From assembly GCA_963708165.1 (NCBI GenBank), contig OY970187.1:1116001-1180000 (forward strand): DNA of 64,000 nt. Reading direction: 5' to 3'. Source of the DNA: Rubricoccus sp963708165. Lineage in GTDB: Bacteria; Bacteroidota; Rhodothermia; Rhodothermales; Rubricoccaceae. Shown here piece after piece: positions 46,946 through 56,514 of this stretch (position 1 is the stretch's first letter; the number at the start of each line of letters is the position of its first letter). The notes under the pieces are model-generated. The model did no database searches. It saw only the letters and a list, made by a program, of their open reading frames with translations, and was not told the DNA's origin. The position numbers and the translations under genes were made by a program.

Positions 46946-49900
46946 CTAGAAATCGAAGAGGAGACCCAGACGAATCTGTCGCGGGGAGCCGTAAAAGGCT
47001 CCGCCGGATGTCTGCTGGCCACCTACGTTCACGGGTCCGCCGATGTACGATTGGTAGCTAAAGAGCCTACCAGGCGTGTCCAGGGCAGTACGTCCATTCA
47101 CGGTGTTCGCAAACCCATCTTCGTTCACGAGACCTGTCGAGCGGTAGACCGCCAGAACGTTCTGTGTGTCCAACAGGTTGATGACAGAGACATATGCGCG
47201 GACTCGCGAATCGCTGAATCCGAGGTTGAACGCACGGTCTACACGGAGATCGAGACGAGTGGTCGCTGGAAGTTGTGCTCCATTGATCGTTCCGTCTACT
47301 TCCTCTGTGAACGAGTCACCCACCGAGAAGCTCGTGTTTGGCTTCAAGCGTGTGTAGCGGCGTCCGCTTCCAAACTGACCGATAACGTTGACACCGAAGT
47401 TTTCCAGTGCACGTACACCACCGATCATCGGGCCTTCGCCCGAACCGAACCGGTAGTCCAGGCTCACGTTGGCCGTGTGGCGCTGGTCAAAGTCAGACGG
47501 GTTGATGAACTGCGGGAAGTAGTCTCCACGCCATGCAACCGTGCCTGTCGAGTTCGCATCCGAACCTGTGCCCTGAGCAAACGACAACGTGTAGTTGGCG
47601 TTGACAGACAGGTTGTTTGTCCGGCGCAAGTCGAAGTTGACCTCCGCACCCTGAGTGGTCGTGAAGTCAGCGTTGAAGAACGTCGAGTAGGCAGGGAAGC
47701 CACCGGTTACCTCGCGCACAGAAATCTTGTTGTCCTGTGTGCGATAGAAACCAGAAAGGCTGACCGCAGCACGTTCTCCGAGCCTCTGGCGGAAGCCGAG
47801 CTCGTACTGAGTGGTCCGCTCAGGCTCCAGACGTCGGGTTGGAGGTACGCGTCTGACCGTCCGAGTTCGTCGAACGATGCCAGTGTTGCAAACGCAGCCT
47901 CCGTTGGACGCTGTGATGTCACGTTGTAGCTCGCGAAGAACAGCGCGCGGTCAGTAACCGGGAAGCTGACGCCAACGCGGGGCATGAACGTGGCCTGCGG
48001 CGTGTACTCTTCGAACACGGTGGAACGAGGAGCGTCGATGGGTCGAACTTGGCCGCTGTTGTCTCTGAGAACAACAACTCGGGTTCACGTCCGAGCCTTC
48101 GTTGTCGAAGAAGTTGCCGTCTGTGTCACGGTACCCGACGATGTTGTCGCCGTTGTAGTAGACAGCAAAGTCACTATCGATTCCGTTTGGCAGGGGGACA
48201 CCAGAGTCTCCAGCGCGCTGAATCGGCGTCGGAGCGTAGACATCTTTCAACTGAAGCGTGTTGTTGTCGAACACGTCAGCGCGGAAGCCTAGCTGAATGA
48301 TCAGGTCCTGGAATTCGATCTTGTCCTGGATGTAGCCCGCGTAGTAACGAGGGCGGTACGCATCGAGGTTTTTCGAATCGGGGTCCTCGTTGGTACGGTC
48401 GTAGAACAGGTCTACATCCTGATCATTGACTTCTGCTGTGCCGTTGTAATTGTACCCGTAGTAGGTAGTACGGTCACGAAGCGCGCTCACTGGAAGCTGA
48501 TCGTAGGACGTGATTCCGTCGGGAAAGCCAGCGATTCGCTGCTCCGGTCCGTCTTCGTCGTTGACAAATCCTGCGAGGCCATAGCCTCCGATGCTAAAGA
48601 AACGACGCGTGTCTTGCTGGTACTCTCCGCCGAACTCGATCTGGTGCACGCCCACCTGGGTGGTCGCGTTGCCAGAGAAGCGATACCGCTCGTTGTTCGA
48701 CTGGGAGAATCCAGTGTTCGTCACGCGGCCTGGAAGGCTAAACGTGAGACCACCTACTGCACGCCCTGGGCGAGCACCACTGTCACGCGTGAACTGCTGG
48801 ACGTACGTAGGGTTGGCTACCCCATCGTTGGTTTCATCACGGAAGACGTAGTACTGCTGCGCAACCTGGTTGGCCGGGGAGTCAAGGTCTCCGTACTGGA
48901 GAACCTCGTTACGTCAGACGAGAATCCGTCGGGGTAAGAAGCACTCTGGTCGTTCGAGTACTCTCCCTGGATCTGGTAGAACGCAGAGTTGGAGAGACGC
49001 TGGAGAAAGGTACCGTACAGGCGGTAGGTGTCTCTCTCGTTGCGCTGGAACACGTCTCGGTTGAACAGCGAGTTCGTGAAGCTGAACGGCTCGCTTCTCG
49101 ATGTAGCGAGACCACCGCCGAGGCGGAGGTTTACAGCTCCGAGATCGAAGTTCAGGTTTCCGTTCAGAATCAGATCGCGATCTGGGTCGTCTTTGCCACG
49201 GCCTAACTCAAAAGCATCCTCCGTGAACGTTTCAGCGCGGTCAACGGGGTTGCCGTTTCGAAGCGTGAAGCCTTCAGGGATCGCTCCGTTTGCGATGAGG
49301 AGCGCCTGGAGAGAGTCAGACCCGATTGGTCCTTCGAGCCCTCTGAGCACTGCTACAGGCAACGCGATGAAGTCGTTGTTGCCCATTCCGTCCGTGATTT
49401 CTAGAGCCTGAGGGTTGATCTGCAGGTCGTTGTAATCAGCGTCGTTCAGGCGGTACGTATCGACACCGTACGGGCTGTTGTCTTCGGTGTAGTTGTACTC
49501 ACCGGAGAGGAAGAACCCGAGGCGACCAGGAACCACCGGGCCACCCAGCGAGAGGGAGGCGAGGTTGTCACCATAGGAGTCGAGTCCCTGGCTGGTGACG
49601 AGCTCCGCAGATCCGAAGAAGTCAGAGCGGCCCGTCTTGGTCGTGATCGAGATCACACCCGACTGGACGTCGCCGTACTTCGCGGGAATTGTCCCGATCA
49701 GGACTTCCTGCTCTTGGATTGCCTGCTGGTTTACGCCGAGAAGACCTGTCACGCGGACACCGTCCACGAAGTAGGCGACCTCTTCGCCGCGACCACCGCG
49801 GATGTTGAGCGTGCTAGAGTTGTCAGATGAGACAACACCACCCTGCAGTGCGGTCACTGCAGCGACGCTACGGATCGGAAGGTTTTCGAGGTCTTCGCCA

Positions 49901-50301
49901 GACACCACACGAGGGACGCCAATGGCGTCCTTCTGGATAACTGGCCGCTCGTAAACGATCTCGATCCCTTCGAGCTCTTCGCTCGACAGGTCAAAGTTGA
50001 TTTCGCGCGTGCTTCCGCTGTTGATGTCGACGCCTTCGAGCGTGACGTTTTGAAAGCCGGAGAACGACGCGGTGATGTCGTACGTGCCGACGGGGACGCC
50101 GATGATGCGGAACTCGCCGTCGATGTTGGTTGCGGCGCCGAGCGTCGTGCCTTCGATGACGACGTTGGCTCCAGGGAGAGTTTCCCCGGTCTGGGCGTCA
50201 GTGACGCGACCAGCGAGGGTGCCTGAGTTCTGTGCGAGGGCTACTCCTGGGAGCAGACCTAACAGCAGAAGGAGTACGAGAGTACTCGGTGAACGGAACA
50301 T
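46946..50301 (-). pseudogene. TonB-dependent outer-membrane receptor, three frameshifts
   Basis: About 1,118 residues when read through. Signal MFRSPSTLVLLLLLGLLPGVALA, a CarboxypepD_reg-like domain (GTLAGRVTDAQTGETLPGANVVIEG), a plug (IRSVAAVTALQGGVV, LNIRGGRGEEVAYFVDGVRVTG, IPAKYGDVQSGVISITTKTG) and a 22-strand barrel ending in IRLGLLFDF. Frame breaks lie near 48915 (-1), 48080 (+1) and 47825 (-1); the protein resumes at once each time (NEVLQYGDLDSPANQVAQQYY, RVVVLRDNSGQ, LEPERTTQYELGFRQRLGE). A Shine-Dalgarno GGAGGT precedes ATG 50301. Such receptors take up siderophores, oligosaccharides or peptides; no substrate-binding partner (SusD-like) is present. Only one 10-mer lies inside (47783). 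Confidence 0.82.
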
Positions 50302-50590
50302 TGCTACCTCCGAGTTGGTGGTGTGAAGAGCCCGAGCGAGCGCGGGTGTGTGGTGCGCAGCTCGGGGTGGATGGTGCGTCAGAGACGCCGGTTGCGTTGG
50401 TTAACAAACCGGGGACGGACCGGCCACCCCGGCCGGGAACCGTACTCTTGCCCGCATAGGGCAAGCGGCCCACGCCGCAGCCCCCCTAGGACCTGTGCCT
50501 CTCCGCTTCGGGAAACCCGGAAGCGTGTGTGTGAGAAGGAAGTCTGTAACAACTTCGTGGCGACAGTCGGTTGAGGAGGGGATGAAGCGA
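50302..50590 (-). other. Long structured leader of the TonB-receptor gene
   Basis: If transcription starts near 50590, the mRNA has a 290-nt leader with several hairpins: 50504-50525 (CGCTTC.../GAAGCG with CGGG/CCCG), 50448-50466 (CTTGCCC/GGGCAAG), 50419-50435 (CCGGCC/GGCCGG) and 50371-50384 (GGCGTC/GACGC). It does not match cobalamin, TPP or FMN riboswitch consensus boxes that I know. Candidate cis-regulator of a nutrient receptor. Confidence 0.4.
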
Positions 50591-50598
50591 CAGCTGCG

Positions 50599-50628
50599 AA
50601 TATAGCCGGGGTGTTAAGCCGGGGTCAA
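50599..50628 (-). promoter_or_regulatory. Putative promoter of the TonB-receptor operon
   Basis: On the minus strand TTGACC, an 18-bp spacer, then TATATT, close to a standard housekeeping promoter and by far the best pair noticed in the window. It also resembles the Bacteroidota TTG / TAnnTTTG elements, though the last bases are TTCG. Confidence 0.5.
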
Positions 50629-50639
50629 GGCACGCTGAA

Positions 50640-51217
50640 GTACCTGCCTCACATAGAGTGGGATCGCCAGGCTGCAGCGCTGCATTCGCATGCTTGTAAG
50701 GTACAGACTCACCGCAACTTGCGCAGAAATGCCTGATTGGAGCCTCTGGCGACGTGATGCGCGCAGTACTGGAATCAAAGGCGAGAACAGGTAAATCTAC
50801 TCCCCTAGCCCGCTGGTGCAGCCGCCTGGGATAGCTTTCAGGCGCTAGGATCTAGCAGCGTCCCCTTCTTTCGAGCTCTGAATCGCCGCGAGAAGCACCG
50901 GCCTCGAAGAGGAATGGCGCCAGAGGCCAGGAGATGTGGCGACCTCTGGCGAAGCGAGCGGGGTCACCTTCGACACGAGCGCGGCATGCGTTGGCGTGCT
51001 TTCCATGCTGGAGACACTGCGCGTGGGGTCGCGAGCCTGCAATGAGAGCGAGCACGGTGAGCCTCTTTCGAGAGAGAGCAAGAAGGAGAGGCGCACGAGC
51101 CCTCCACATGGGATGCGCGCAGCCGCAGAGCCATCCATTCCGCCTCTGGCGCCAGAGGCTCCCGCGCACCCGCCGTCGGTATCTTGGCGCCTTCCCTTCT
51201 ACTCTCCCAGCGCTCTC
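50640..51217. other. Region between the TonB receptor promoter and the sulfurtransferase gene
   Basis: About 580 bp without a credible gene. It contains single or near 10-mers at 50741, 50919 and 50940, a form A palindrome at 51142-51159, and otherwise mixed sequence. The motif density rises here again after the depleted stretch to the left. Confidence 0.45.
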
Positions 51218-52081
51218 ATGTCCGACTACGCACAGCCCAACGTTCTCGTCTCCACAGACTGGGTCTCTCGCAACCTCGCGGACACCGCCAACATCCGACT
51301 CGTCGAGTCGAACGAGGACATTCTCCTCTACGCGACGGGGCACTTGCACAACGCCGTGCATGTGGACTGGACCAACGACCTTCAAGACCCGGACGTTCGA
51401 GACTACATCTCGCAGAAGCAGTTTGAGCGCCTGTGCTCACGCCTTGGCATCCGTAAGGACACGACGGTGGTGTTCTACGGCGACAAATCGAACTGGTGGG
51501 CCTGCTACGCCTTCTGGACGTTCAAGATGTTCGGGCACGAGGATTGCCGCATCATGGACGGCGGCCGGGCGAAATGGGCCGAGGAGGGCCGCGTGCTCAC
51601 GCCCAACGTTCCCGAGTTCGAAAGCGATGACTACCACGCCAACGAGCTTGACACCTCCATCCGCGCGTTCCGCGACGACGTGATGGCGCACATGAAAGAC
51701 GGAGGCCAGATGGTAGACGTGCGCAGCCCGCAGGAATACATCGGCGAGGTGACGCACATGGCGGGCTACCCGCAAGAGGGCGCACTGCGTGGCGGACACA
51801 TCCCTGGCGCGAGCAACGTGCCGTGGAGCCGCGCCGCCGCCGACGACGGCACGTTCAAAAGCCGTGAGGAGTTAGAAGAGATCTACCTCGGCGAGCAAGA
51901 GCTCGACCCGAAAGAGGACATGATCGCGTACTGCCGCATCGGCGAGCGGTCGAGCCACACGTGGTTCGTGCTGAAGTACCTGCTCGGCTTCGAGAACGTC
52001 AAGAACTACGACGGCTCGTGGACCGAGTGGGGCAACCTCGTCGGCGCGCCCATCGAAAAAGGCGAGCCCGACGAGAGCTAG
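51218..52081 (+). CDS. Thiosulfate sulfurtransferase (tandem rhodanese)
   Basis: 287 residues with two rhodanese domains. The first (VSTDWVSRNLADTANIRLVE to GGRAKWAEEGR) is inactive; the second carries the active loop YCRIGERSSHTWFVL with catalytic cysteine, the CRIGERS form seen in CysA/SseA-type thiosulfate sulfurtransferases. VDVRSPQEYIGEV and GGHIPGASNVPWS mark the second domain. ATG 51218 (MSDYAQPNVLVSTDW) fits; the longer frame upstream is low-complexity. A SufE-like gene follows 57 bp downstream, suggesting joint sulfur handling. Its TAG stop is continued by CCTCTGGCG. Confidence 0.9.
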   Translation: MSDYAQPNVLVSTDWVSRNLADTANIRLVESNEDILLYATGHLHNAVHVDWTNDLQDPDVRDYISQKQFERLCSRLGIRKDTTVVFYGDKSNWWACYAFWTFKMFGHEDCRIMDGGRAKWAEEGRVLTPNVPEFESDDYHANELDTSIRAFRDDVMAHMKDGGQMVDVRSPQEYIGEVTHMAGYPQEGALRGGHIPGASNVPWSRAAADDGTFKSREELEEIYLGEQELDPKEDMIAYCRIGERSSHTWFVLKYLLGFENVKNYDGSWTEWGNLVGAPIEKGEPDES

Positions 52082-52114
52082 CCTCTGGCGATGCTCTCTC
52101 CTTTTGATTCCCTC

Positions 52115-52132
52115 GCCTCTGGCGCCAGAGGC
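52115..52132. repeat. 18-bp palindrome, form A, just upstream of the sufE-like start
   Basis: Exact palindrome ending 6 bp before the ATG, in the place where a ribosome-binding site would be. In mRNA its hairpin would hide the start, so it could reduce or couple translation of the SufE-like protein. Confidence 0.7.
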
Positions 52133-52138
52133 TGTCCC

Positions 52139-52561
52139 ATGACCGACCGACTCCGCGAGATCATCGACGAGTTTCAGAACGCACCCGACGAGTTCCGCGT
52201 CGAGATGCTGCTGGAGCGCGCCCGCCAGTTTCCACCGCTGCCGGAGAAGTACCGCGCGCTCCGCGAGAAAGGGCTGGGCCGCGTGCACGAGTGCATGGCC
52301 GAGGTCTACTTCTTTCCTGAAGTGGCCGATGGCGCGGTGCGTGTTCACGCGGACATTCCCGGCGAGGCTCCGACGCAGCGTGCACTCGTGGGCATTCTGA
52401 TGGAAGCGTACGACGGTGCCTCGCCAGAGGACGTCGCGCAGATCCCGCAGGACCTCTTGCGCCAGCTCGGCATCGCGCCGCTCTTGGGCATGCAGCGGCA
52501 GCAGGGGTTTGCAGGCGTGGTCTCGCGGCTCAAGCACAGCGTTTCCGAGGCGTCCGCATGA
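52139..52561 (+). CDS. SufE-family cysteine desulfurase-activating protein
   Basis: 140 residues. SufE accepts persulfide from a SufS-type cysteine desulfurase and hands it to the Fe-S scaffold. Features: REIIDEFQNAPDEFRVEMLLERARQFPPLPEKYR helix, the catalytic cysteine in VHECMAEVYFF (usually GCQS), and GAPLLGMQRQQGFAGVV near the end. ATG 52139. No sufBCDS in the window. Here it pairs with a thiosulfate sulfurtransferase, which might supply sulfane sulfur. Overlaps the GDPD gene by 4 bp (ATGA). Confidence 0.85.
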   Translation: MTDRLREIIDEFQNAPDEFRVEMLLERARQFPPLPEKYRALREKGLGRVHECMAEVYFFPEVADGAVRVHADIPGEAPTQRALVGILMEAYDGASPEDVAQIPQDLLRQLGIAPLLGMQRQQGFAGVVSRLKHSVSEASA

Positions 52562-53526
52562 GCGCGACGCCTACACGACTGCGCCTCTGGCGCCAGAGGC
52601 TGCCGTGGTTTGCGGCGGTCGCGCTGCTCGTGGTGGGCTGCGGGAGCCCGCGACCCATCGGACCCGAGGACACGCCGCCGGTTCGCGAACCAGACATCTC
52701 GCGACCGACATCGAGCATCCACTACCGGTCTTATGCCGATGCTGACGCGCTCGCGGCGGCGTTCCGGTGGACGCCCGGCAGGCGCCCGATGGTGAGTGCG
52801 CACCGCGGCGGCCCGACGCCAGGGTTTCCCGAGAACTCGCTAGAGGCGTTCGAGAACGCCCTCAACTTCGCGCCCGCCCTTATCGAGATGGACGTGCAGC
52901 GGACCGCCGACGGGTACCTCGTGCTCATGCACGACGACACCGTGGACCGAACGACCACCGGCACAGGCCGCGTGGACGCGCTGACGTTCGGCGAGATTCG
53001 CGCGTTGCGGCTGCTCAACGAGAACGGCACCGCCACCTCGTACCGCGTGCCGACGCTCGCGGAAACCCTCGCGTGGGCCGAGGGCCGCGCCGTTCTGATG
53101 CTGGACGTAAAAGACGTGCCCTTCGCGGAGATCGTCCGCACCGTGCGCCTCTGGCGGGCGGAAAACCGAGTGGCGGTAATCGCGTACTCGCTGAAAGACG
53201 CGCTGGAGGTTGCACGTCTGGCGCCAGAGATGATGATCTCGGTCTCGACCGAGACGCCAGAGGGCGCGCGCGAGCACCTGGCAATGATGGACGCCGACCG
53301 GCTGATCGCATTTATCGGCGTCGGCGTGCCCGACCCGGAAACGGCGCGCGTCTTTCACGAGGCAGGCGTGATGACGCAGGCCGGGACGTTCGGCGAGACC
53401 GACATCGCGGCGACGATGCCCGGCGGCTGGAAGGCCTATGCGCCGTTCCTGCGCGCTGGCGCCGACGTGCTCGCGACCGACAACGTGCCCGCCGCGTCCA
53501 TCGCCATTCAGCAGCCTATTCGTTGA
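52558..53526 (+). CDS. Glycerophosphodiester phosphodiesterase, lipoprotein
   Basis: 322 residues, GDPD TIM barrel: metal/catalytic residues in VSAHRGGPTPGFPENSLEAFENAL, LIEMDVQRTADGYLVLMHDDTVDRTTTGTG and VLMLDVKD; end FLRAGADVLATDNV. Hydrolyses glycerophosphodiesters to glycerol-3-phosphate and an alcohol, probably at the cell envelope given a lipoprotein signal (ALLVVGC). The n-region of this signal (LRLWRQRLP) is a form A palindrome read in frame (52583-52600), so the iterated word supplies its positive charges. Coupled to the SufE-like gene by overlap; overlaps tail to tail with the next. Confidence 0.88.
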   Translation: MSATPTRLRLWRQRLPWFAAVALLVVGCGSPRPIGPEDTPPVREPDISRPTSSIHYRSYADADALAAAFRWTPGRRPMVSAHRGGPTPGFPENSLEAFENALNFAPALIEMDVQRTADGYLVLMHDDTVDRTTTGTGRVDALTFGEIRALRLLNENGTATSYRVPTLAETLAWAEGRAVLMLDVKDVPFAEIVRTVRLWRAENRVAVIAYSLKDALEVARLAPEMMISVSTETPEGAREHLAMMDADRLIAFIGVGVPDPETARVFHEAGVMTQAGTFGETDIAATMPGGWKAYAPFLRAGADVLATDNVPAASIAIQQPIR

Positions 53527-54778
53527 GTCGGCGGCGTAGCTCGTCCCGAACACGCCTCTGGCGCGCCTCCTCGAAGCGCGCGTCGATGGTTTCGAGCATC
53601 TCGATCCGGCCCTGAACGATGTCGCGGGTGCGGACCTGAGTCTCGGGGATGCGCTCGAGAACGGCCCGGTAGGCCTCTAGCGCCTCGGCGCGTTTGCCGG
53701 TGCGCTGGAGCGCGAGCGCCCGGTTGACCGCGATGCCTACGCTTTCGGGCGCGAGGGCGTGGGCGAGCGACAACGCCTCTAGCGCGTCCTGGTCTCGTAT
53801 CTCCTCGCCATGTACCCTCCCGATGCGTTCGTACACGTCCGCCAGAGGCTCGCGGCCCATCGCGTCGGTCGCCATCGCGAGCAGGCGCAGCGCCAGAGGC
53901 GTGTCGCCGTTTTCGCTCGCGGCGAAGCCATAGACGCGGAGCGTGGTCGCGTCGGTGCTGTCGCGCTCGAATGAGGCTTGGAGCACGCCAGAGGCCTGGG
54001 CCACGTCGCCGAGGTAGTACAGCGCCACGCCCAGATCGCGTAGCCGGGACGCGGTGGAGTCGTCGTTCGCGAGGGCGCTTCGGTACGCATCGACGGCGAG
54101 CGGTGTGTCCCCGGCCTGCATCGCCGCGCCGCCACGCAGGCGCCACAACTCTGCCGAGCGGGGAAGCAGGGCGAGCGCCGAGTCCAGGTGTGTCGTTTGT
54201 GCCACGAGGTCGTCTTCCAGCACGTCCGCGAGAGCGATGGCTGTGGCCTCGCCCTGCGGGTAGAGCGCATGGGCTCGCGAGAGCGCCTCTCGCGCCAGAG
54301 GCACCGAGTCCACCCGCGCGTAGACCCGCCCGAGAGCGCTCAGCACGACCGGGTTCAGGCTGTCTTGCGCCGCCAGAAGCCGGTACAGCGGCAGTGCCTC
54401 GGCGGGCTGCGAGATGCTGAGCACGTCGGCGAGCGCCGCCGTCGCCTCGCCGCCAGGGGCCAGCCGGTGCGCGAACTCCAGCGACTGCTCCGCGCCTCTG
54501 GCGTCGCCCAGCGCGCGGAGCGCGAGGCCGAGCAAGAGTTGCGCCTCGGCATCGCTCGTGTCGGCGTCTGCGAGAACGCGCGCGGCGACGAGCGGGCGAG
54601 AGAGGTCGAGCGCGAGCCGGGCCGCTAGGTGCCGTGCCTCTGGCGTGGGAGCATCGGCGTGTAGCAGGAGCGCGAGAGCACCTGCGCGGTCGCCGTCGAG
54701 CGCGAGTTGGCGTGCGGCGGGCTGAGCCGCTACGCCAGAGGCTGTGACGGCGAGAAGGAGAACGAGACAGCAGCGCAT
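53516..54778 (-). CDS. Secreted TPR protein
   Basis: 420 residues. Signal peptide MRCCLVLLLAVTASGVAAQ, then tetratricopeptide repeats through most of the length (QLLLGLALRALGDARGAEQSLEFAHRLAP, VVLSALGRVYARVDSVPLAREALSRAHALYP, ALALQRTGKRAEALEAYRAVLERIPE). Likely a periplasmic or surface scaffold; partner unknown. ATG 54778 starts the signal; the longer frame has no family-like sequence. Degenerate words such as GCCTCTAGCG at 53673 and 53775 show eroded 10-mer copies. Confidence 0.75.
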   Translation of the reverse strand: MRCCLVLLLAVTASGVAAQPAARQLALDGDRAGALALLLHADAPTPEARHLAARLALDLSRPLVAARVLADADTSDAEAQLLLGLALRALGDARGAEQSLEFAHRLAPGGEATAALADVLSISQPAEALPLYRLLAAQDSLNPVVLSALGRVYARVDSVPLAREALSRAHALYPQGEATAIALADVLEDDLVAQTTHLDSALALLPRSAELWRLRGGAAMQAGDTPLAVDAYRSALANDDSTASRLRDLGVALYYLGDVAQASGVLQASFERDSTDATTLRVYGFAASENGDTPLALRLLAMATDAMGREPLADVYERIGRVHGEEIRDQDALEALSLAHALAPESVGIAVNRALALQRTGKRAEALEAYRAVLERIPETQVRTRDIVQGRIEMLETIDARFEEARQRRVRDELRRRLNE

Positions 54779-54809
54779 GACAAACGATACGATTCGGATC
54801 GTAGGACCG

Positions 54810-56486
54810 TCAAGTGCTGCGGTCGTTGCCGATCCATCGGGAGAGCCACCGTTCCAGCCACACATCGTCGCCCGGCACCAGTGGAATCGCGCCGATGCCG
54901 ATCTCTGCGTTGGCGCGCCAGAGGCGTGCGTTCTCGAACGACGGCGCGGCGCGATGCGGGTACAGCGCCGCTGCGACATCTACCAAAGCGTCGCCGGAGA
55001 CATCCGTGATCGCATCGCGGTAGCGGTGCAGATCGCCCAACGCGGCCTCTGGCGGACCGGCGGCTCCGTGTCGCGCGGCGTAAGCGTCCGAGTCGTCGCG
55101 GCGGTATTTGGCGTCGAGCACGGCGCGGCGCGGCGGCGCGCCAGAGGCTCGAAACGTGAGCAGTACGTCGGGGCGCTGCGCGAGCAATCCTGGCGGTCCT
55201 GCGAAGCGCGGCTCGTAGGCGATCTCCAGGCTCCCGCTCTCGCCCCGCAGTATCACCGCGCGATGGCGTCCGCGCCCGACGCGCACGCTCGCGCCAGAGG
55301 CGACGAGCCCGAACGGGGCCTCTGGCGCAGGCGTGCCGAGTACGCGCGCCGCTACGCGCACGACCTGAAGCACCGCCCATGTCTCGTACAGACGCGCCGT
55401 CCCCAGCCACGCCGTCTCCACCTCCTGCCCTCCCACCGCGAGACCATACTCCAGGAGCCGCAGCGTCTCAAACACCTGTCGGTACACCGGGCGGCGCCGG
55501 AGCACGAGCGGAGCACGCCGCACCGGTGTCCCGGTCGCGGCATCCGCCAGAGGCCTCTGGCGACGGTAGCGGTGGATCGCGGTCGCCATGCGGTCCAGAT
55601 CCTGGCCTAGAGCGCGACGGCGCCCGTGCTCCGCGTACGGGTGCGACGCCTCCTCGCGCGTGATGCGGGTGAGCGCGTGCGATGCGGCGTCCAGCCTCTG
55701 GCGAATCCAGCGGTGCGCCGCCACATCAGCATCGGCACGGAGCACGGGGGCTGGGACGCGTGCGCGGACAGGCACTCCTGCGACAGCATGGAAGTCACCC
55801 GTTCCGCGCTGCCGCCGGATCGCGCGGAGAGAGCGAGCGTCTCCCCGGAGCCGCGTCGCAGAAACGATGTGCTCATTCTGCCTGAGCTCGAACTCCGGGC
55901 GCCGTGTGATCTCCGCCAGAGGCCCTTCTAGGCGCGCGACGGCGTGGCGGAGCAGCGTGACCCAGGCGGGTGCAGACGACTCGGGGCTGCTGGCGTCTGC
56001 GGGCTCCTGGGCGGCGCTCCATGCCGCGAGAGCTGCGCCGCGCCACACCCGCTCTACGTCGCCTCGCATCGCTGCGACGTCCTCGACCGTCAGCTTCGAT
56101 GGCACGACGTGAAGCGCGATCTCGGCCTCTGGCGTGCCGTCCACAAGGACTGTAAACACGCTCCACCCCGCGTCGTCGCGCACGCGAACCGAGCCGTGCA
56201 TCAGGCGCCCATTGTTGGCGCGTGTGAGGCCAGACGTTTGCCCGGGATCTCGATGCAACACCTCCACCGGCTTCCCAGATCGACTCTCGACTAGCAGTGA
56301 CAGAATCGACTCTTCCCGAATCGCCATCGGAACGTCCGCCTCTGGCGCCGCGGGCATCGTCTCGCTAGAGGCTTCGACGTGCCCCACGCCCCGGAGCACG
56401 CGCACGCGAGTGAGACCGGCCTCTGGCGGCGCGCCGCTCCATGTCACGCGCACGCGTGCCGTCTGGATGGTGACAATCTCTACCAT
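54810..56486 (-). CDS. DUF2357/PD-(D/E)XK nuclease, McrC-like partner
   Basis: 558 residues. N-terminal DUF2357-like region followed by a C-terminal nuclease domain: RPDVLLTFRAS then RRAVLDAKYRRDD gives the PD...D-x-K pattern of PD-(D/E)XK enzymes. It lies 28 bp downstream of an EVE-McrB-like AAA+ gene on the same strand. DUF2357 proteins of this type replace or resemble McrC in modification-dependent defence modules. Several long arginine-rich stretches (RRQRPLADAATG) are 10-mer coded. The exact modified-DNA target cannot be read from sequence. Confidence 0.75.
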   Translation of the reverse strand: MVEIVTIQTARVRVTWSGAPPEAGLTRVRVLRGVGHVEASSETMPAAPEADVPMAIREESILSLLVESRSGKPVEVLHRDPGQTSGLTRANNGRLMHGSVRVRDDAGWSVFTVLVDGTPEAEIALHVVPSKLTVEDVAAMRGDVERVWRGAALAAWSAAQEPADASSPESSAPAWVTLLRHAVARLEGPLAEITRRPEFELRQNEHIVSATRLRGDARSLRAIRRQRGTGDFHAVAGVPVRARVPAPVLRADADVAAHRWIRQRLDAASHALTRITREEASHPYAEHGRRRALGQDLDRMATAIHRYRRQRPLADAATGTPVRRAPLVLRRRPVYRQVFETLRLLEYGLAVGGQEVETAWLGTARLYETWAVLQVVRVAARVLGTPAPEAPFGLVASGASVRVGRGRHRAVILRGESGSLEIAYEPRFAGPPGLLAQRPDVLLTFRASGAPPRRAVLDAKYRRDDSDAYAARHGAAGPPEAALGDLHRYRDAITDVSGDALVDVAAALYPHRAAPSFENARLWRANAEIGIGAIPLVPGDDVWLERWLSRWIGNDRST

Positions 56487-56514
56487 AGGAGCATGCGCCG
56501 AGCCCGGATTTGCA

